Shown here in pieces: positions 23,669 through 32,601 of a stretch of 64,000 nucleotides of DNA (position 1 is its first letter; the number at the start of each line of letters is the position of its first letter). The position numbers were made by a program, and so were the translations under genes. The DNA comes from an uncultured Lachnospiraceae bacterium. GTDB taxonomy: Bacteria > Bacillota > Clostridia > Lachnospirales > Lachnospiraceae. The notes beneath the pieces were generated by a model. It worked only from the letters and a program-made list of their open reading frames with translations, searched no databases and was not told the origin of the DNA. The stretch spans positions 12,255-76,254 of the forward strand of contig CADAHQ010000007.1 of the NCBI GenBank assembly GCA_902787715.1. The letters run 5' to 3'.

Positions 23669-26653
23669 TCAAGCATTTACAATATACTCGTAGATATCTT
23701 CTCGCACAGGGGCATCCAACAGCCATTCAATCTCGACTGCCGTTTTGTCCGTATTGGCCATTGTAAATTCCTCCGCCTGACCACTTGCGGTCATTCCGCC
23801 CAAATAGTAAAACTCTTTGGAAATACGATCGTCCTTGTTTTTCCGAACAAACAGTTCAACCTGGATACCTCGCTCTTTTGCTTTCAGGAAATTCTGGACA
23901 TCTTCTGAAGACTTGCTTCGTCCTGATTTCGAAATGGCAATCAGCGTCTGTCGATTGACAAAGTGGTCCTCGTATTTTGTTGTATCACTGATATCCTCAG
24001 CCTTTTCATAGTTGATAAACACCGGAAATGTTTTTGTCTTACTGTCAAACTTGTAACCGCCGATGTTCAAGGGCACTTCATTATGTTCCCAGTTAAGAAG
24101 CCGGCAAACATCCTCATACGTGTACTTTTGATACAGCACAAGATCTGTGTTACCATAGCTCTTGCTGTAGTCTCGCTCGTATCGACTGATTCCAAAAGCA
24201 ATCAATTCGTCCAGGATATTATAAAAGTCATCGTTGGCGAGCATACGCAGGAACAGCTCCGACGGCTTATAGTCATCCCCGTCTTTTTCGATGAACACGC
24301 ACTTAGCATATGTGTTCTTGCTCGATCCGGCGGCAAAGTCATTCGTGAGGATATTGACGATGCATCTCTTCTGCTCTTCGCTGAGTACTTTCCCCTGAAC
24401 TTTCATATCGTCGGACAGTCCGGCGAACAGTGCCAGTCTTCCATACCCTCGAGAATAAGCCAGGATTCGCTTTAATACCTGAAGCTCCTGCAGTCGCTTT
24501 CCACTTGCGAGTTTCTTGGAGATAAACTCCACGATCTGTTCCTCGTTTTGGGAAAGGCGAATCGAATAATCCTTCTCGTATTTAACCAGGAATTTGTAAT
24601 AAGACCCGAGACTTCCGTTGTCAAAAATCCTAAGGACGTCCATCTCGCCGTAGTCGTCAAAATCTTTCAAAGCCGGTATTCTACCGAGCTTGTTTTTCAG
24701 TGTGAGATAGTTCTCTTTTATCAGCTTGATATCACTGAAATTCGCATTGTCTACCGAAGCAAAAATCTTCTTCCGGCTGATCTCATCAAAATGAATCGTA
24801 GATTCTCCCGGAATGACTCGACAGCCCTCCATCACGAATCTGCGCACATTGTCCTTATTGTACGTACGGTCACCGGAGAGCGCAATCGGAATCATGAAAT
24901 TGTTTTCGTAGTTTCCGATGAAGTCAAGTATTACAACATACTCCTTGCCCTCGGCTTTACGCAGGCCTCGGCCAAGCTGCTGGATAAACACAATCGGGGA
25001 CTCTGTCGGGCGCAACATCATGACCTGGTTCACCTCAATGATGTCTACGCCTTCGTTAAGGATTTCCACCGAAAGGATGTAATCCAACGGTTCAATCGAA
25101 TCACCTTCATTCGCCGCAAGACGCTCAAACGCAGCTTGACGAGCCTCTTCCGAGGCATCTCCATTCAGCGCTATTGTACGATAATACCGCCCGGTTTCCG
25201 GATTAATGGTGTTGTTCAATTTCTCAGAAAGAACCTTGGATTCTTCGATTCTGCTGCAAAAGATTAATCCCTTGACTTTGTCACCGCTATAGCCATAATA
25301 GTTTGCTTGTTCAACAATATGCTTCACACGCTCATCACTTGTAAGAAGACTGAAATCCCGGTCGCCGACTTCCGCATCGCCGATAATCGAAAGATCGGAA
25401 ATTCCGAAATAATGGAACGGGCACAGCAGATTCTCCTCCATTGCCTGCTGCAACCGAATCTCATGAGCGATGTTATAGTGGAACAATTCGTAAACGTTCC
25501 GGCCTTCAATGTTGTCATCCCGTTTGTCCGGTGTTGCGGTCATGCCGAGCCATAACTGCGGCTTAAAGTAGTTCATAATCTTCTGATAGGACGCTGCCGG
25601 GCTATGGTGAGTTTCGTCCAGCACTATCGCATCGAAATCATCGGGCGCGAACACTTGCAGATTATCCTCCCGCGAAAGTGTCTGCACCATCGCAAAAACA
25701 AAATCCTTATCTTTAACCTTTAAAAGGGAGTCTCTTCCGCTTGCAATCCCCATGGTCGCCGAAGCGGAAAATACTCTCTCATAAGATTTCATAGCTTGCA
25801 CCGCGAGCTGATTTCTGTGCACAATAAAGAGCACGCGACGGAATCCGATTTCGCGCATGCCAAATGCCGAGGCATATGTCTTTCCTGTTCCGGTAGCACT
25901 GATTAACAACGCACGGTTTTCGCCGGCATCGAGAATTCTCCGAAGGCCCAAAACGAACTGCTCCTGCATGGAATTCGGCTGAAGATTGTATTTTTCAAGA
26001 GAGATCGGGCTCTCACTTTTTGCAATTTGTCTCTGGTGTTTTACGATCTCATACCGCGCCGAATACTGCTCAATAAACTTGCTGTAATCAAGCGAATACG
26101 GACTGTTCCACAACTCCTGAAACTCATTCAAGATCTCAGTAGTAACTTCTCCCTGTTCCGTCGAAACAAGCTTTGTGTTCCACTCACGGTTGCTTGTCAA
26201 AGCACTGTTTGTTATATTCGAACTGCCGATAATGATACGGAACACCCCATGATCCTGGAAAATGTATCCCTTGGTATGAAATCCTGTTTCGGCGGCTTCT
26301 GTCTGAAACATCTTGATGGTCAAGTTTTTCAATTCGTGCAATTTTCGCAAGGCTTTGGGCTCACTGAAGCAGAGGTAATCAGTAGTCAAAATCTGACCCT
26401 GAATGCCTCTTTTTTCCAGCTCTCGTAAAGTCTGCAACAACGGTGTAATTCCACTCTCGGTGATGAATGCAACGCTTATCTTAAAGCTTTCACAGCGCAG
26501 CAATTCATCCTCGATTGTTGAGATAACTTTGCGACCCTCGCGGGGATTGTTCGAGACAAACCCTGGTTTATATGTAACATCGGCTGCGAGCGAACCATTG
26601 ATGTACGCTGTCTCAAACCCGGCTCTCAATTTATCTTGAATATCCTCAACCAT
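23669..26653 (-). CDS. PLD nuclease - superfamily II helicase - DUF3427 fusion
   Basis: A 994-residue multidomain protein. Residues 30-200 form a phospholipase-D-like nuclease domain with H126-x-K128 and GSSNITNSAL. Residues about 240-640 are a DEAD/DEAH helicase: Walker A SATGTGKT, motif II DETH, motif III GMTATP and motif VI QQLGRGLRKAE. The C-terminal third matches DUF3427 (VCRLLNWEHNEVPLNIGG, PVFINYEK). Such proteins are thought to act in DNA repair or defence. The gene is visibly richer in A+T than its neighbours, a sign of transfer. Its start overlaps the stop of the upstream membrane-protein gene by 8 bp, and a Nudix gene follows. Confidence 0.92.
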   Translation of the reverse strand: MVEDIQDKLRAGFETAYINGSLAADVTYKPGFVSNNPREGRKVISTIEDELLRCESFKISVAFITESGITPLLQTLRELEKRGIQGQILTTDYLCFSEPKALRKLHELKNLTIKMFQTEAAETGFHTKGYIFQDHGVFRIIIGSSNITNSALTSNREWNTKLVSTEQGEVTTEILNEFQELWNSPYSLDYSKFIEQYSARYEIVKHQRQIAKSESPISLEKYNLQPNSMQEQFVLGLRRILDAGENRALLISATGTGKTYASAFGMREIGFRRVLFIVHRNQLAVQAMKSYERVFSASATMGIASGRDSLLKVKDKDFVFAMVQTLSREDNLQVFAPDDFDAIVLDETHHSPAASYQKIMNYFKPQLWLGMTATPDKRDDNIEGRNVYELFHYNIAHEIRLQQAMEENLLCPFHYFGISDLSIIGDAEVGDRDFSLLTSDERVKHIVEQANYYGYSGDKVKGLIFCSRIEESKVLSEKLNNTINPETGRYYRTIALNGDASEEARQAAFERLAANEGDSIEPLDYILSVEILNEGVDIIEVNQVMMLRPTESPIVFIQQLGRGLRKAEGKEYVVILDFIGNYENNFMIPIALSGDRTYNKDNVRRFVMEGCRVIPGESTIHFDEISRKKIFASVDNANFSDIKLIKENYLTLKNKLGRIPALKDFDDYGEMDVLRIFDNGSLGSYYKFLVKYEKDYSIRLSQNEEQIVEFISKKLASGKRLQELQVLKRILAYSRGYGRLALFAGLSDDMKVQGKVLSEEQKRCIVNILTNDFAAGSSKNTYAKCVFIEKDGDDYKPSELFLRMLANDDFYNILDELIAFGISRYERDYSKSYGNTDLVLYQKYTYEDVCRLLNWEHNEVPLNIGGYKFDSKTKTFPVFINYEKAEDISDTTKYEDHFVNRQTLIAISKSGRSKSSEDVQNFLKAKERGIQVELFVRKNKDDRISKEFYYLGGMTASGQAEEFTMANTDKTAVEIEWLLDAPVREDIYEYIVNA

Positions 26654-27119
26654 TCGGATTATCTCCTAACATTTTACCCGCGGGCTTTTTCTTCCTCCAG
26701 TCGTGGTTCCACACCATGGCGATTGTGCTAAGTGTCATGCACCAAAGCAGGAAGATGGCCGGGATGATAATGAAGAATAAGAGCTTTACGTAGAAGGCCA
26801 AGCACGTTGCGTAGAACGGCAGTCCGAGCAGCACGCAGAGCACCAGATGAACGATGACTGCGACGCGGCTTTTGCGCCACAGAAGCGTGAGCACGACGTC
26901 CGCGACGTAGATTGGAATCAATACATACAGACGGCCGAAGAAGCCGACCACCCCGCCGAACTCATCGAATGCATGCCCGCTCCACACACGATTTGCGATA
27001 AAAATGAGCGCAATCATAAACAGCTTGCAGTAGTTGAAGAAGATCATCATGCGCAGGTTGGTTTCTGCATTTGCCGCTTTGTGTTCTTCTTTGGTGAGGC
27101 TGTCTTCCTTCTCTTGCAT
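26646..27119 (-). CDS. Polytopic small membrane protein
   Basis: A 157-residue protein with a charged N-terminus and four hydrophobic segments (MIFFNYCKLFMIALIFIA; FFGRLYVLIPIYVADVVLTL; VAVIVHLVLCVLLGLPFY; FFIIIPAIFLLWCMTLSTIA). The C-terminal tail is basic (WRKKKPAGK). No family is recognised. Its stop overlaps the helicase start, so the two are translationally coupled. A membrane component coupled to a nuclease-helicase would fit an abortive or DNA-entry-blocking system, but this is only positional inference. Confidence 0.7.
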   Translation of the reverse strand: MQEKEDSLTKEEHKAANAETNLRMMIFFNYCKLFMIALIFIANRVWSGHAFDEFGGVVGFFGRLYVLIPIYVADVVLTLLWRKSRVAVIVHLVLCVLLGLPFYATCLAFYVKLLFFIIIPAIFLLWCMTLSTIAMVWNHDWRKKKPAGKMLGDNPNG

Positions 27120-27194
27120 CGGGCAGGCTCTCCCTTCGTCGAAATACTGCTTTCATTGTACCGCCGAAAGCCCCTGTTTTCAACCTCTTTCTTG

Positions 27195-27590
27195 TCAGAA
27201 ATCAACGAGGAAAATGCTGATGTTAATCTGCCGGAAGGACCCCTTCTCCTCCATGCGGACGACCTTGGCGATGAGGTATTTGCCGGCGTCCATGAGGCGG
27301 GCGAAAACGATGTTGTCCTTCTCGGGGATGTAGCCGGCCTTGCGCTTCTGCGCGTCCAGCACCAGAATCGCGTTGCCGTCGAAGCGGTTCTCCGGCTCCC
27401 GCTGCAGCACGAGGCGGTCGCCGACCTTCATCTCGGCAAATACTTCCTCGTCCTTCACATACCCTGTCCCCGCCACATACGAGTCAAACAGCAAAATCTC
27501 GTGCGTTAACGGCTTGATCAGCCGATCAAGAGTCGCTCCACTCGCGACGGAGAGCTCGTCCTTTGTTTTGATGATTACTTCGTTTGCCAT
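27195..27590 (-). CDS. HIRAN-domain protein
   Basis: A 131-residue protein whose residues 35-125 match the HIRAN fold: FDSYVAGTGYVKD, GDRLVLQREPENRFDGNAILV and KAGYIPEKDN. HIRAN domains bind DNA 3' ends or stalled forks and are usually fused to SNF2 helicases or nucleases. Here the domain stands alone, with a short N-terminal segment (SVASGATLDRLIKPLTHE). It lies 75 bp upstream of the membrane-protein/helicase pair and 29 bp after the J-domain-like gene, all on the same strand. The start has AAAGGAG upstream. Confidence 0.88.
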   Translation of the reverse strand: MANEVIIKTKDELSVASGATLDRLIKPLTHEILLFDSYVAGTGYVKDEEVFAEMKVGDRLVLQREPENRFDGNAILVLDAQKRKAGYIPEKDNIVFARLMDAGKYLIAKVVRMEEKGSFRQINISIFLVDF

Positions 27591-27619
27591 CGGAGTCTCC
27601 TTTCTTCGTTCCTCTCACG

Positions 27620-28387
27620 CTACACGCTCATCACAAGCTTCGCGCCGCCCTCGGCAAGCATTGCTTCGAGGGTCTTCCGCAGTTCCGCGAGATACCTCGT
27701 AAGATCCTCGTGCTCTTCCTCAAGTTCCGCGCGGTGCGCTTTCTTCTTCTCCTCGTCCTCCAAAAGCGCGCGATACGTGTACGGCTCCGTAGTCAGTATT
27801 TCGTTGATCTCCCGTTCCACGCGCTCGATGCGCTCCTCAATATCGTCGAAGGCAATCTCCCAGCCGTCATCGCCGAGTTTCTCAAGCTCTGCGCGCGCCA
27901 ACACCTCGAGTTCCGCAAGGGCCTCCGGGTCACTCTTATGGTACGCGATGACGATACGATTCCAAAGGTCCTTAAGCGTCTCCGTTGTCGCGGTCTTTGC
28001 GTTGATATCCGGATGCAGCTTTTTCGCAAGCCGGCGGTAGATTTTCTTCGAGCGGCTATATTGATACTCCGAAACCGTCTTGGCCTCTTTCGCCGCCGCG
28101 GTCTCCCTCTTCATCTCCGACAGCTGCGTATAGTAAAGCGTCATCTCCTGCTCGATCTCGCCCTGCATCCGCGCCACATCCACCGCCAGCCCGCGGTTCA
28201 TCCGCCGCCGGCAATAGCTGATGGTTTTCTTCTCCTTGATGCACGCCACCTTCAGCTCAAAGTTGGCGTCAATCAACTCGCCGAACTCACTGATATACAC
28301 GGTCTGGTACGACGCTGCCTCCTTGTAGTACTGATCCCGCTTCACCAGGAGCTCCTCGTATTCCTTCAATGTTTGTTCGGTTGTCAT
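27620..28387 (-). CDS. Coiled-coil protein with a J-domain-like segment
   Basis: A 255-residue, highly charged helical protein. Residues about 125-175 resemble a J domain (SKKIYRRLAKKLHPDINAKT with the HPD tripeptide, then LWNRIVIAYHKSDPEAL). Long coiled coils flank it on both sides (EQTLKEYEELLVKRDQYYKEA; DDIEERIERVEREINEIL; EEKKKAHRAELEEEHEDLTR). The HPD motif would stimulate a DnaK-type ATPase, although the flanks differ from classical DnaJ and there is no Gly/Phe or zinc region. It lies 29 bp upstream of the HIRAN gene. The start follows GAGGAGG. Confidence 0.75.
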   Translation of the reverse strand: MTTEQTLKEYEELLVKRDQYYKEAASYQTVYISEFGELIDANFELKVACIKEKKTISYCRRRMNRGLAVDVARMQGEIEQEMTLYYTQLSEMKRETAAAKEAKTVSEYQYSRSKKIYRRLAKKLHPDINAKTATTETLKDLWNRIVIAYHKSDPEALAELEVLARAELEKLGDDGWEIAFDDIEERIERVEREINEILTTEPYTYRALLEDEEKKKAHRAELEEEHEDLTRYLAELRKTLEAMLAEGGAKLVMSV

Positions 28388-28504
28388 TTTTTCTACTCCT
28401 CCTCGCTGGATTTTTTATTCTGTTAACCCCAAAATATCCGAAACCTTGTCCGATAAAAACACCTCAAAAGTCAATAAGATGTCAAATTTCGAATGCAACA
28501 AAAA

Positions 28505-28524
28505 AGCCGCACCCTTGTGCGGCT
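28505..28524 (-). terminator. Terminator after brnA
   Basis: On the minus strand, the hairpin AGCCGCAC-AAGG-GTGCGGCT is followed by TTTTTTG, 13 bp downstream of the antitoxin stop. This is a clear Rho-independent terminator for the BrnT/BrnA pair. Confidence 0.88.
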
Positions 28525-28537
28525 GATTGACACTATA

Positions 28538-28840
28538 TCAGATGCATCTCCGTACCAGTTCTTCATCGTTGATTGCTGCATCCAGCAGTCTGCTGAGAAG
28601 GCCGGTGTAGCCCTTTCCGTACTGTTTTGCCTTTCGCAAAGTAGCCGGCGAGATTCGCAGAGAAACCGTTGGCTTTGTTCTGTTCTCACGATTGATGCGT
28701 TTAAACTGCATCAACTGCTCCTGCGTCATCAAAGGACTGTCTTCATCAAGAACATATGGCTTCTTTTCAGCCGCTTCCAGTTCCTTCAACTCTTCATCGG
28801 TCAATTGAGTATTCAAATCCCTCAAAGTTGTCTTCACCAT
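28538..28840 (-). CDS. brnA: BrnA-type antitoxin
   Basis: A 100-residue protein whose C-terminal third is a ribbon-helix-helix-like DNA-binding segment (TVSLRISPATLRKAKQYGKGYTG, then LLSRLLDAAI), as in BrnA antitoxins. The acidic N-terminal half (LTDEELKELEAAEKKPYVLDED) would contact the toxin. BrnA binds BrnT and represses the shared promoter. The start lies inside the toxin gene with a 47-bp overlap, the toxin-first order typical of BrnTA. The length and motifs match the family; the copy looks intact. Confidence 0.85.
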   Translation of the reverse strand: MVKTTLRDLNTQLTDEELKELEAAEKKPYVLDEDSPLMTQEQLMQFKRINRENRTKPTVSLRISPATLRKAKQYGKGYTGLLSRLLDAAINDEELVRRCI

Positions 28841-29132
28841 AATCGTACCTCGCTTTCTCCTCTGTACTCGCGATGCGCGCTGAGATAAGACGTATCACAT
28901 TCTGCTCTCTAAATGCGCACACTACAAACAAAACCTTTCCGACTCTTCCTAAGACATCATATCGCTTTTCCTCCGGATGTTCTTCGTCTTCCCGAATCAA
29001 TTTATTTGGGTCAAGAAAAACTTTCGCGGCGGTTTTGAAATGAATGCCATGCTTCGCAAAATTCCTTCTGTCCTTTTCCTCATCCCACTCAAAGGAGATT
29101 TTCTCCGGATCAATCTCGAAACTATCGTACAT
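28794..29132 (-). CDS. brnT: BrnT-type ribonuclease toxin
   Basis: A 112-residue toxin with the family signature at the N-terminus (ISFEWDEEKDRRNFAKHGIHF, about residues 12-32), then VFLDPN, RYDVLGRVGKVLFVVCAF and RLISARIASTEEKARYD. The His and Arg residues of the BrnT RNase-like active site (KHGI, ISAR) are present. It cuts RNA and stops growth when not bound by BrnA. The ATG at 29132 is chosen because AGGAG lies 7 bp upstream. The pair is A+T-rich relative to its neighbours and sits at the edge of the defence-like run. Confidence 0.88.
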   Translation of the reverse strand: MYDSFEIDPEKISFEWDEEKDRRNFAKHGIHFKTAAKVFLDPNKLIREDEEHPEEKRYDVLGRVGKVLFVVCAFREQNVIRLISARIASTEEKARYDYGEDNFEGFEYSIDR

Positions 29133-29274
29133 CACAATCTCCTCTCTTTAAGAATATACCATTGAAACACTTTTTGCAATACTTTTTGTATTTCTTTTCG
29201 TCATACTTATATTATTTGTTGGGCCAGCAAGTTTCCGCCCCAAAAACAATGCTAACAGTTGAAAGTATATACAT

Positions 29275-30171
29275 TTACATGGTTCTACAATTGTAGAACT
29301 CATCATACACCGCAGTAAACTTTGCGCCGTTGTGCTCTGCCTTGCTGCAGAAATCTTCGAAGCTGCGGAAGAATTTGCCGTCATAGCCGATGGCCCTCTC
29401 TCCGTTTTCTTCCGTCACCTCAATCGTGACGGTTTCCCCTGCGCGGGTCATCTCGTACCTTCCCGGCGTTTGCGTCAAGTAGAACATGTCGTAGAAGTCC
29501 GCATCCTCCTCATCAAACGGAATCAGCTTGTACAGAAACCGCACGATTCTGCCCATCACCTCGATGTGGCCCCAGAACGGCTCGTAGGAAAGTCGCTCGG
29601 CCATAAAATCCTTCGCATTCAGAAGTAAAAACACCGCCTCTTCCGTCTCGCCCTGCTCGGAACGAATCCCGGCAAGCCGCAGGCAGATCTCCGGGTACGG
29701 GTCGTTCAAAAGTTTTGGATTCTGAACCTCCCTGTAGGCCTCCTCAATCATGGCGCAGTATTTGCCTTCGTCCTTCGGCACGGCGCACCCAAAGCGATAC
29801 ATGTCCGCGAGCTTATATTTGCACCACAGGCTCCCCTTGTTGCCGAAGCGGTCCGGCTGGGCGCCCTTGGTGTAGTATTCGAACGCCTTCGCGTAATCCT
29901 TCTCCCCGTGCTGCCCGTAGTACCACATATACCCCAGCTCTTCGTACGCCGGCCCGTAGCCGCACTCCGCCGCCATCTCGAGATACTTGATCTCCAGGTC
30001 GAACCGCTTCTTCTCGCAATAGTGCCATGCCAGCTCGCACATGTATTTCGGGTTCTTTGTCTCCGTGATCAACGTCCCCAGCGCCTCCGTAAACATAAAC
30101 TCATCGTCCTCCGTTCTCTCCGTGCTGTCCCAATACTCCCGCACCGCTTTCAAAGCATCACTGATTATCAT
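29275..30171 (-). CDS. Sel1-repeat protein
   Basis: A 298-residue protein. Residues 45-170 contain several Sel1/TPR-like repeats (YEELGYMWYYGQHGEKDYAK, YKLADMYRFGCAVPKDEGK). The C-terminal 90 residues form a separate domain (YEMTRAGETVTIEVTEENGERAIGY) that resembles immunity- or Imm-like beta domains, though no assignment can be made. Sel1 repeats bind proteins. No signal peptide is seen, so it is cytoplasmic. The ATG at 30171 has AAGGAG upstream; a longer frame to 30225 does not. Confidence 0.8.
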   Translation of the reverse strand: MIISDALKAVREYWDSTERTEDDEFMFTEALGTLITETKNPKYMCELAWHYCEKKRFDLEIKYLEMAAECGYGPAYEELGYMWYYGQHGEKDYAKAFEYYTKGAQPDRFGNKGSLWCKYKLADMYRFGCAVPKDEGKYCAMIEEAYREVQNPKLLNDPYPEICLRLAGIRSEQGETEEAVFLLLNAKDFMAERLSYEPFWGHIEVMGRIVRFLYKLIPFDEEDADFYDMFYLTQTPGRYEMTRAGETVTIEVTEENGERAIGYDGKFFRSFEDFCSKAEHNGAKFTAVYDEFYNCRTM

Positions 30172-30328
30172 GGCAGGCTCCTTTCTGTTCTTCTCGCCCT
30201 TCGCTGCTCCCGAGGGATTCCGCACTCTTCCTTTGCTCCTGCTCCCAGAATATCAAATCACGTGTACAATAAAAGCACCTTTCGGGGACAAAAAAGCTCA
30301 CAAACTGCATTTCAAGGCGCAAAAAAAC

Positions 30329-30360
30329 AGCCCGGCAAGGCGATATCGCCCTGTCGGACT
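30329..30360 (-). terminator. Terminator after the 163-aa membrane protein
   Basis: On the minus strand, a long hairpin (AGTCCGACAGGGCGAT pairing with ATCGCCTTGCCGGGCT) is followed by GTTTTTTTG. It ends the transcript that comes from 30885 or further upstream. Confidence 0.88.
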
Positions 30361-30393
30361 GCTGCATTTTACGTATTAAATCGCGTCCTGCAC

Positions 30394-30885
30394 TTACAGG
30401 ATGATCCAGTGTTTGCGCTTCGCATCGTACCCCGCGATGTGCTGCTTCCCGGCGTATTGTTTCTCATCAAAAAGGGAGAAGACGCCCTGGGTTTTCACGT
30501 CGATTGTTTTGCCTTCACAGACAACCCGGAGCTTAAACTTCCTGTTCTTCGTCTTAAACGGATCAGCCGTAGGCACAACATCCTGCACATACGTAAGCAC
30601 CACCTTGCGGTAGTAAAGGAACTGAACTAAACTGTAGACAATCAAAATCGCGAAGACAACCAACAGATACGGTGCCCGCACATTCCAAAAGCTGTTCTTT
30701 CCGCGAAGGATAAATGCAACCGGCACCGCGATTGCCATTATAATCACCGCGGAGATTATGATCGCACGATAATACTTCGAAACCGTGTTGGGCCCGCAGT
30801 AGTCCGGATACATTTTCCGCTGCTCTGCGCCGTCTCCGGTGTTCGCGCCGCTGCCGTAAGCCGCATTGTTGTTATAGTTTTCCAT
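30394..30885 (-). CDS. Two-helix membrane protein, unknown
   Basis: A 163-residue protein with an Asn/Gly-rich polar N-terminus (NYNNNAAYGSGANTGDG), two transmembrane helices (IIISAVIIMAIAVPVAFILR; YLLVVFAILIVYSLVQFLYY) and a C-terminal soluble domain of about 65 residues (KLRVVCEGKTIDVKTQGVFS). It resembles the small DUF3592-like membrane proteins common in Clostridia. It follows the YD-repeat-like gene on the same strand after 26 bp, so the two probably form an operon. Function unknown. Confidence 0.7.
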   Translation of the reverse strand: MENYNNNAAYGSGANTGDGAEQRKMYPDYCGPNTVSKYYRAIIISAVIIMAIAVPVAFILRGKNSFWNVRAPYLLVVFAILIVYSLVQFLYYRKVVLTYVQDVVPTADPFKTKNRKFKLRVVCEGKTIDVKTQGVFSLFDEKQYAGKQHIAGYDAKRKHWIIL

Positions 30886-30911
30886 TTTTAATCCCCCTGT
30901 TTTTATATCAA

Positions 30912-32222
30912 TTAGTAGTACGTGTACTCTGCAACAATCTCTTCTGTGATATTTCCGTCAGCGTCCATCGTCACATCCCTTACCATACTGCCGTGCTCGT
31001 TGTAATAAGAGATCGATTCTTCGCCATTGGTGCCGAAAGACGTCTTTGTGTGATATTCCTTCATCTTTCCGTCATCGTAGAAGACGGTTCTGACTTCTTC
31101 AACCCATTTGCCGTCCTCAAGCGCATTCCAGTAATATACATGAGGCCGGGTGTTTTGATACTGCAGCGGAAAATCCGCCATAAAGCCCGGGATAAGCTTC
31201 TGCCGTACCTCGGCTACCAACACACGGTTGCCGTTCTCATCAAGCTCGTATCGTTTGGTGATTGTTATCTTTTCGCCCGGAAAATCAGGATCCTCACCAT
31301 CGTAGTCGGTTTCGGAGATTCGGGTTACCACTCCCTCATCATAGTATTTGATCTCAATTTCCCGTCCTTCCTTGTCGTAAACCCAGCAGGAAGACGGTGT
31401 ACCGTCCTCATTGTACGCGAATTCTTCGTAGTCGATTTTCTCGTCCTCCGGGTGATAAACGTATCTTCCGTGCGTGCACATTATCGTCTCATACTCTTCG
31501 GTTTCATCGTTATACCGCGTTTTGTTAGCTTTGATCTCAACGATTCTTCCGTTCTTATCGAGAACATCGATTGCGTCTACATTTCGCACGCCGAAATTTT
31601 CGCCTTCCCGATACCAACCGTTCGCTTCCTGGTAGCGCGTCACCTCATTGGTCTCCGGATTATACTCGGCAACCACAATGGTCTGTCCCTCGATGGTGAT
31701 CGACTTGGAGATCATCGTGCCCTGCTCATTGTATTCCGTCCTGGTGATTGTTTCTACATCGTCGACGGTTTCCTTGCGGTAAATCTCCCTGCCGGCATCG
31801 TCATAGTCATAGGTGCTGAGGTTTATAACCTTCCCTCTTCTGTTCTCGGACCGGTACTCGATAACCTCCTCGGTATCCCGGAAGTACTTCGTATAAAGGG
31901 TTCCCACCAGCCGCTCGCCGAAAAATGTTTTCTCATATTCCCTGGTAACAATAATTCTTCCGAGGTCATCGTACTCATAGCGGGCAATCGCCGGAGCGGC
32001 GTCCTTCTGCTTCCGGAACTCGTAGACCACATGGCCCTTGGAATCAAAGAAATACGTTTCCTCGGTCTGCAGCTCTTTTTTACCGTTTTCCACGGTATAC
32101 ATGCGCCCGGTGAAGCTGCCCTTTTCCCGCGGGTCCTTTTTCTTCAAAAGGAAAGTTAAAAGCACTGCGGCGGCCAATACAGCCGCAACGATTCCGACCC
32201 CAATCAGAATTTTCTTTTTCAT
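30912..32222 (-). CDS. Membrane-anchored YD/RHS-like repeat protein
   Basis: A 436-residue protein with an N-terminal signal-anchor (KKKILIGVGIVAAVLAAAV), then an outside domain made of short degenerate repeats with the pattern Y-D-[DE]-x-G-[RK] (YDDLGRIIVTREYEKT, YDDAGREIYRKETV, YNEQGTMISKSI, YDKEGREIEIKYYDEG). These recall YD/RHS or YwqK-type repeats, which form beta-hairpin stacks. It has no toxin tip, protease site or hyper-conserved RHS core. It may bind the cell wall or a polymer. The ATG at 32222 has GGGGGAG upstream. Its neighbours are small membrane proteins of unknown function. Confidence 0.75.
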   Translation of the reverse strand: MKKKILIGVGIVAAVLAAAVLLTFLLKKKDPREKGSFTGRMYTVENGKKELQTEETYFFDSKGHVVYEFRKQKDAAPAIARYEYDDLGRIIVTREYEKTFFGERLVGTLYTKYFRDTEEVIEYRSENRRGKVINLSTYDYDDAGREIYRKETVDDVETITRTEYNEQGTMISKSITIEGQTIVVAEYNPETNEVTRYQEANGWYREGENFGVRNVDAIDVLDKNGRIVEIKANKTRYNDETEEYETIMCTHGRYVYHPEDEKIDYEEFAYNEDGTPSSCWVYDKEGREIEIKYYDEGVVTRISETDYDGEDPDFPGEKITITKRYELDENGNRVLVAEVRQKLIPGFMADFPLQYQNTRPHVYYWNALEDGKWVEEVRTVFYDDGKMKEYHTKTSFGTNGEESISYYNEHGSMVRDVTMDADGNITEEIVAEYTYY

Positions 32223-32250
32223 AACTTCTCCCCCTTGTTTTTCTCCCACC

Positions 32251-32601
32251 TTACTTTTTCGTTACAATCTTTCCTCGTTTTCCGTTGATAAAGCACATCT
32301 CCGGGTCATTCGGATTATACTTCACCTCGACCTCGAGAGGAAACACATCGTAGGACTGCTCCATCCCTTCGACGATGGTCATGTAGAGCTTGTTGTCTAC
32401 CGTGTATTCATACACCGGAACCAGGTTGATTTTGCCGTTCCCCGGCATCTGCGCGGTATAGTAGCCTTCGCAATACACATAATGGCCCGGCGCCGTGGCG
32501 CTGCATTTGTTTTTCACAAACCAAAGACTTCCGAAAGGCCGGTAATACAGTATACATGCGACCAGGACAATTCCTATGACAACTGCAAGTCTCATATACA
32601 T
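32251..32601 (-). CDS. Small membrane-anchored hypothetical protein
   Basis: About 116 residues: one N-terminal helix (MRLAVVIGIVLVACILYY), then a beta-rich outside domain (PGHYVYCEGYYTAQMPGNGK, LVPVYEYTVDNKLYMT, EVEVKYNPNDPEMCFI). The pattern resembles DUF3592-type domains. The start is either the ATG at 32601 or at 32595; AGAGG is 8 bp before the second. The stop is 28 bp upstream of the YD-repeat-like gene start. A longer frame to 32865 has no ribosome site and is not used. Confidence 0.65.
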   Translation of the reverse strand: MYMRLAVVIGIVLVACILYYRPFGSLWFVKNKCSATAPGHYVYCEGYYTAQMPGNGKINLVPVYEYTVDNKLYMTIVEGMEQSYDVFPLEVEVKYNPNDPEMCFINGKRGKIVTKK

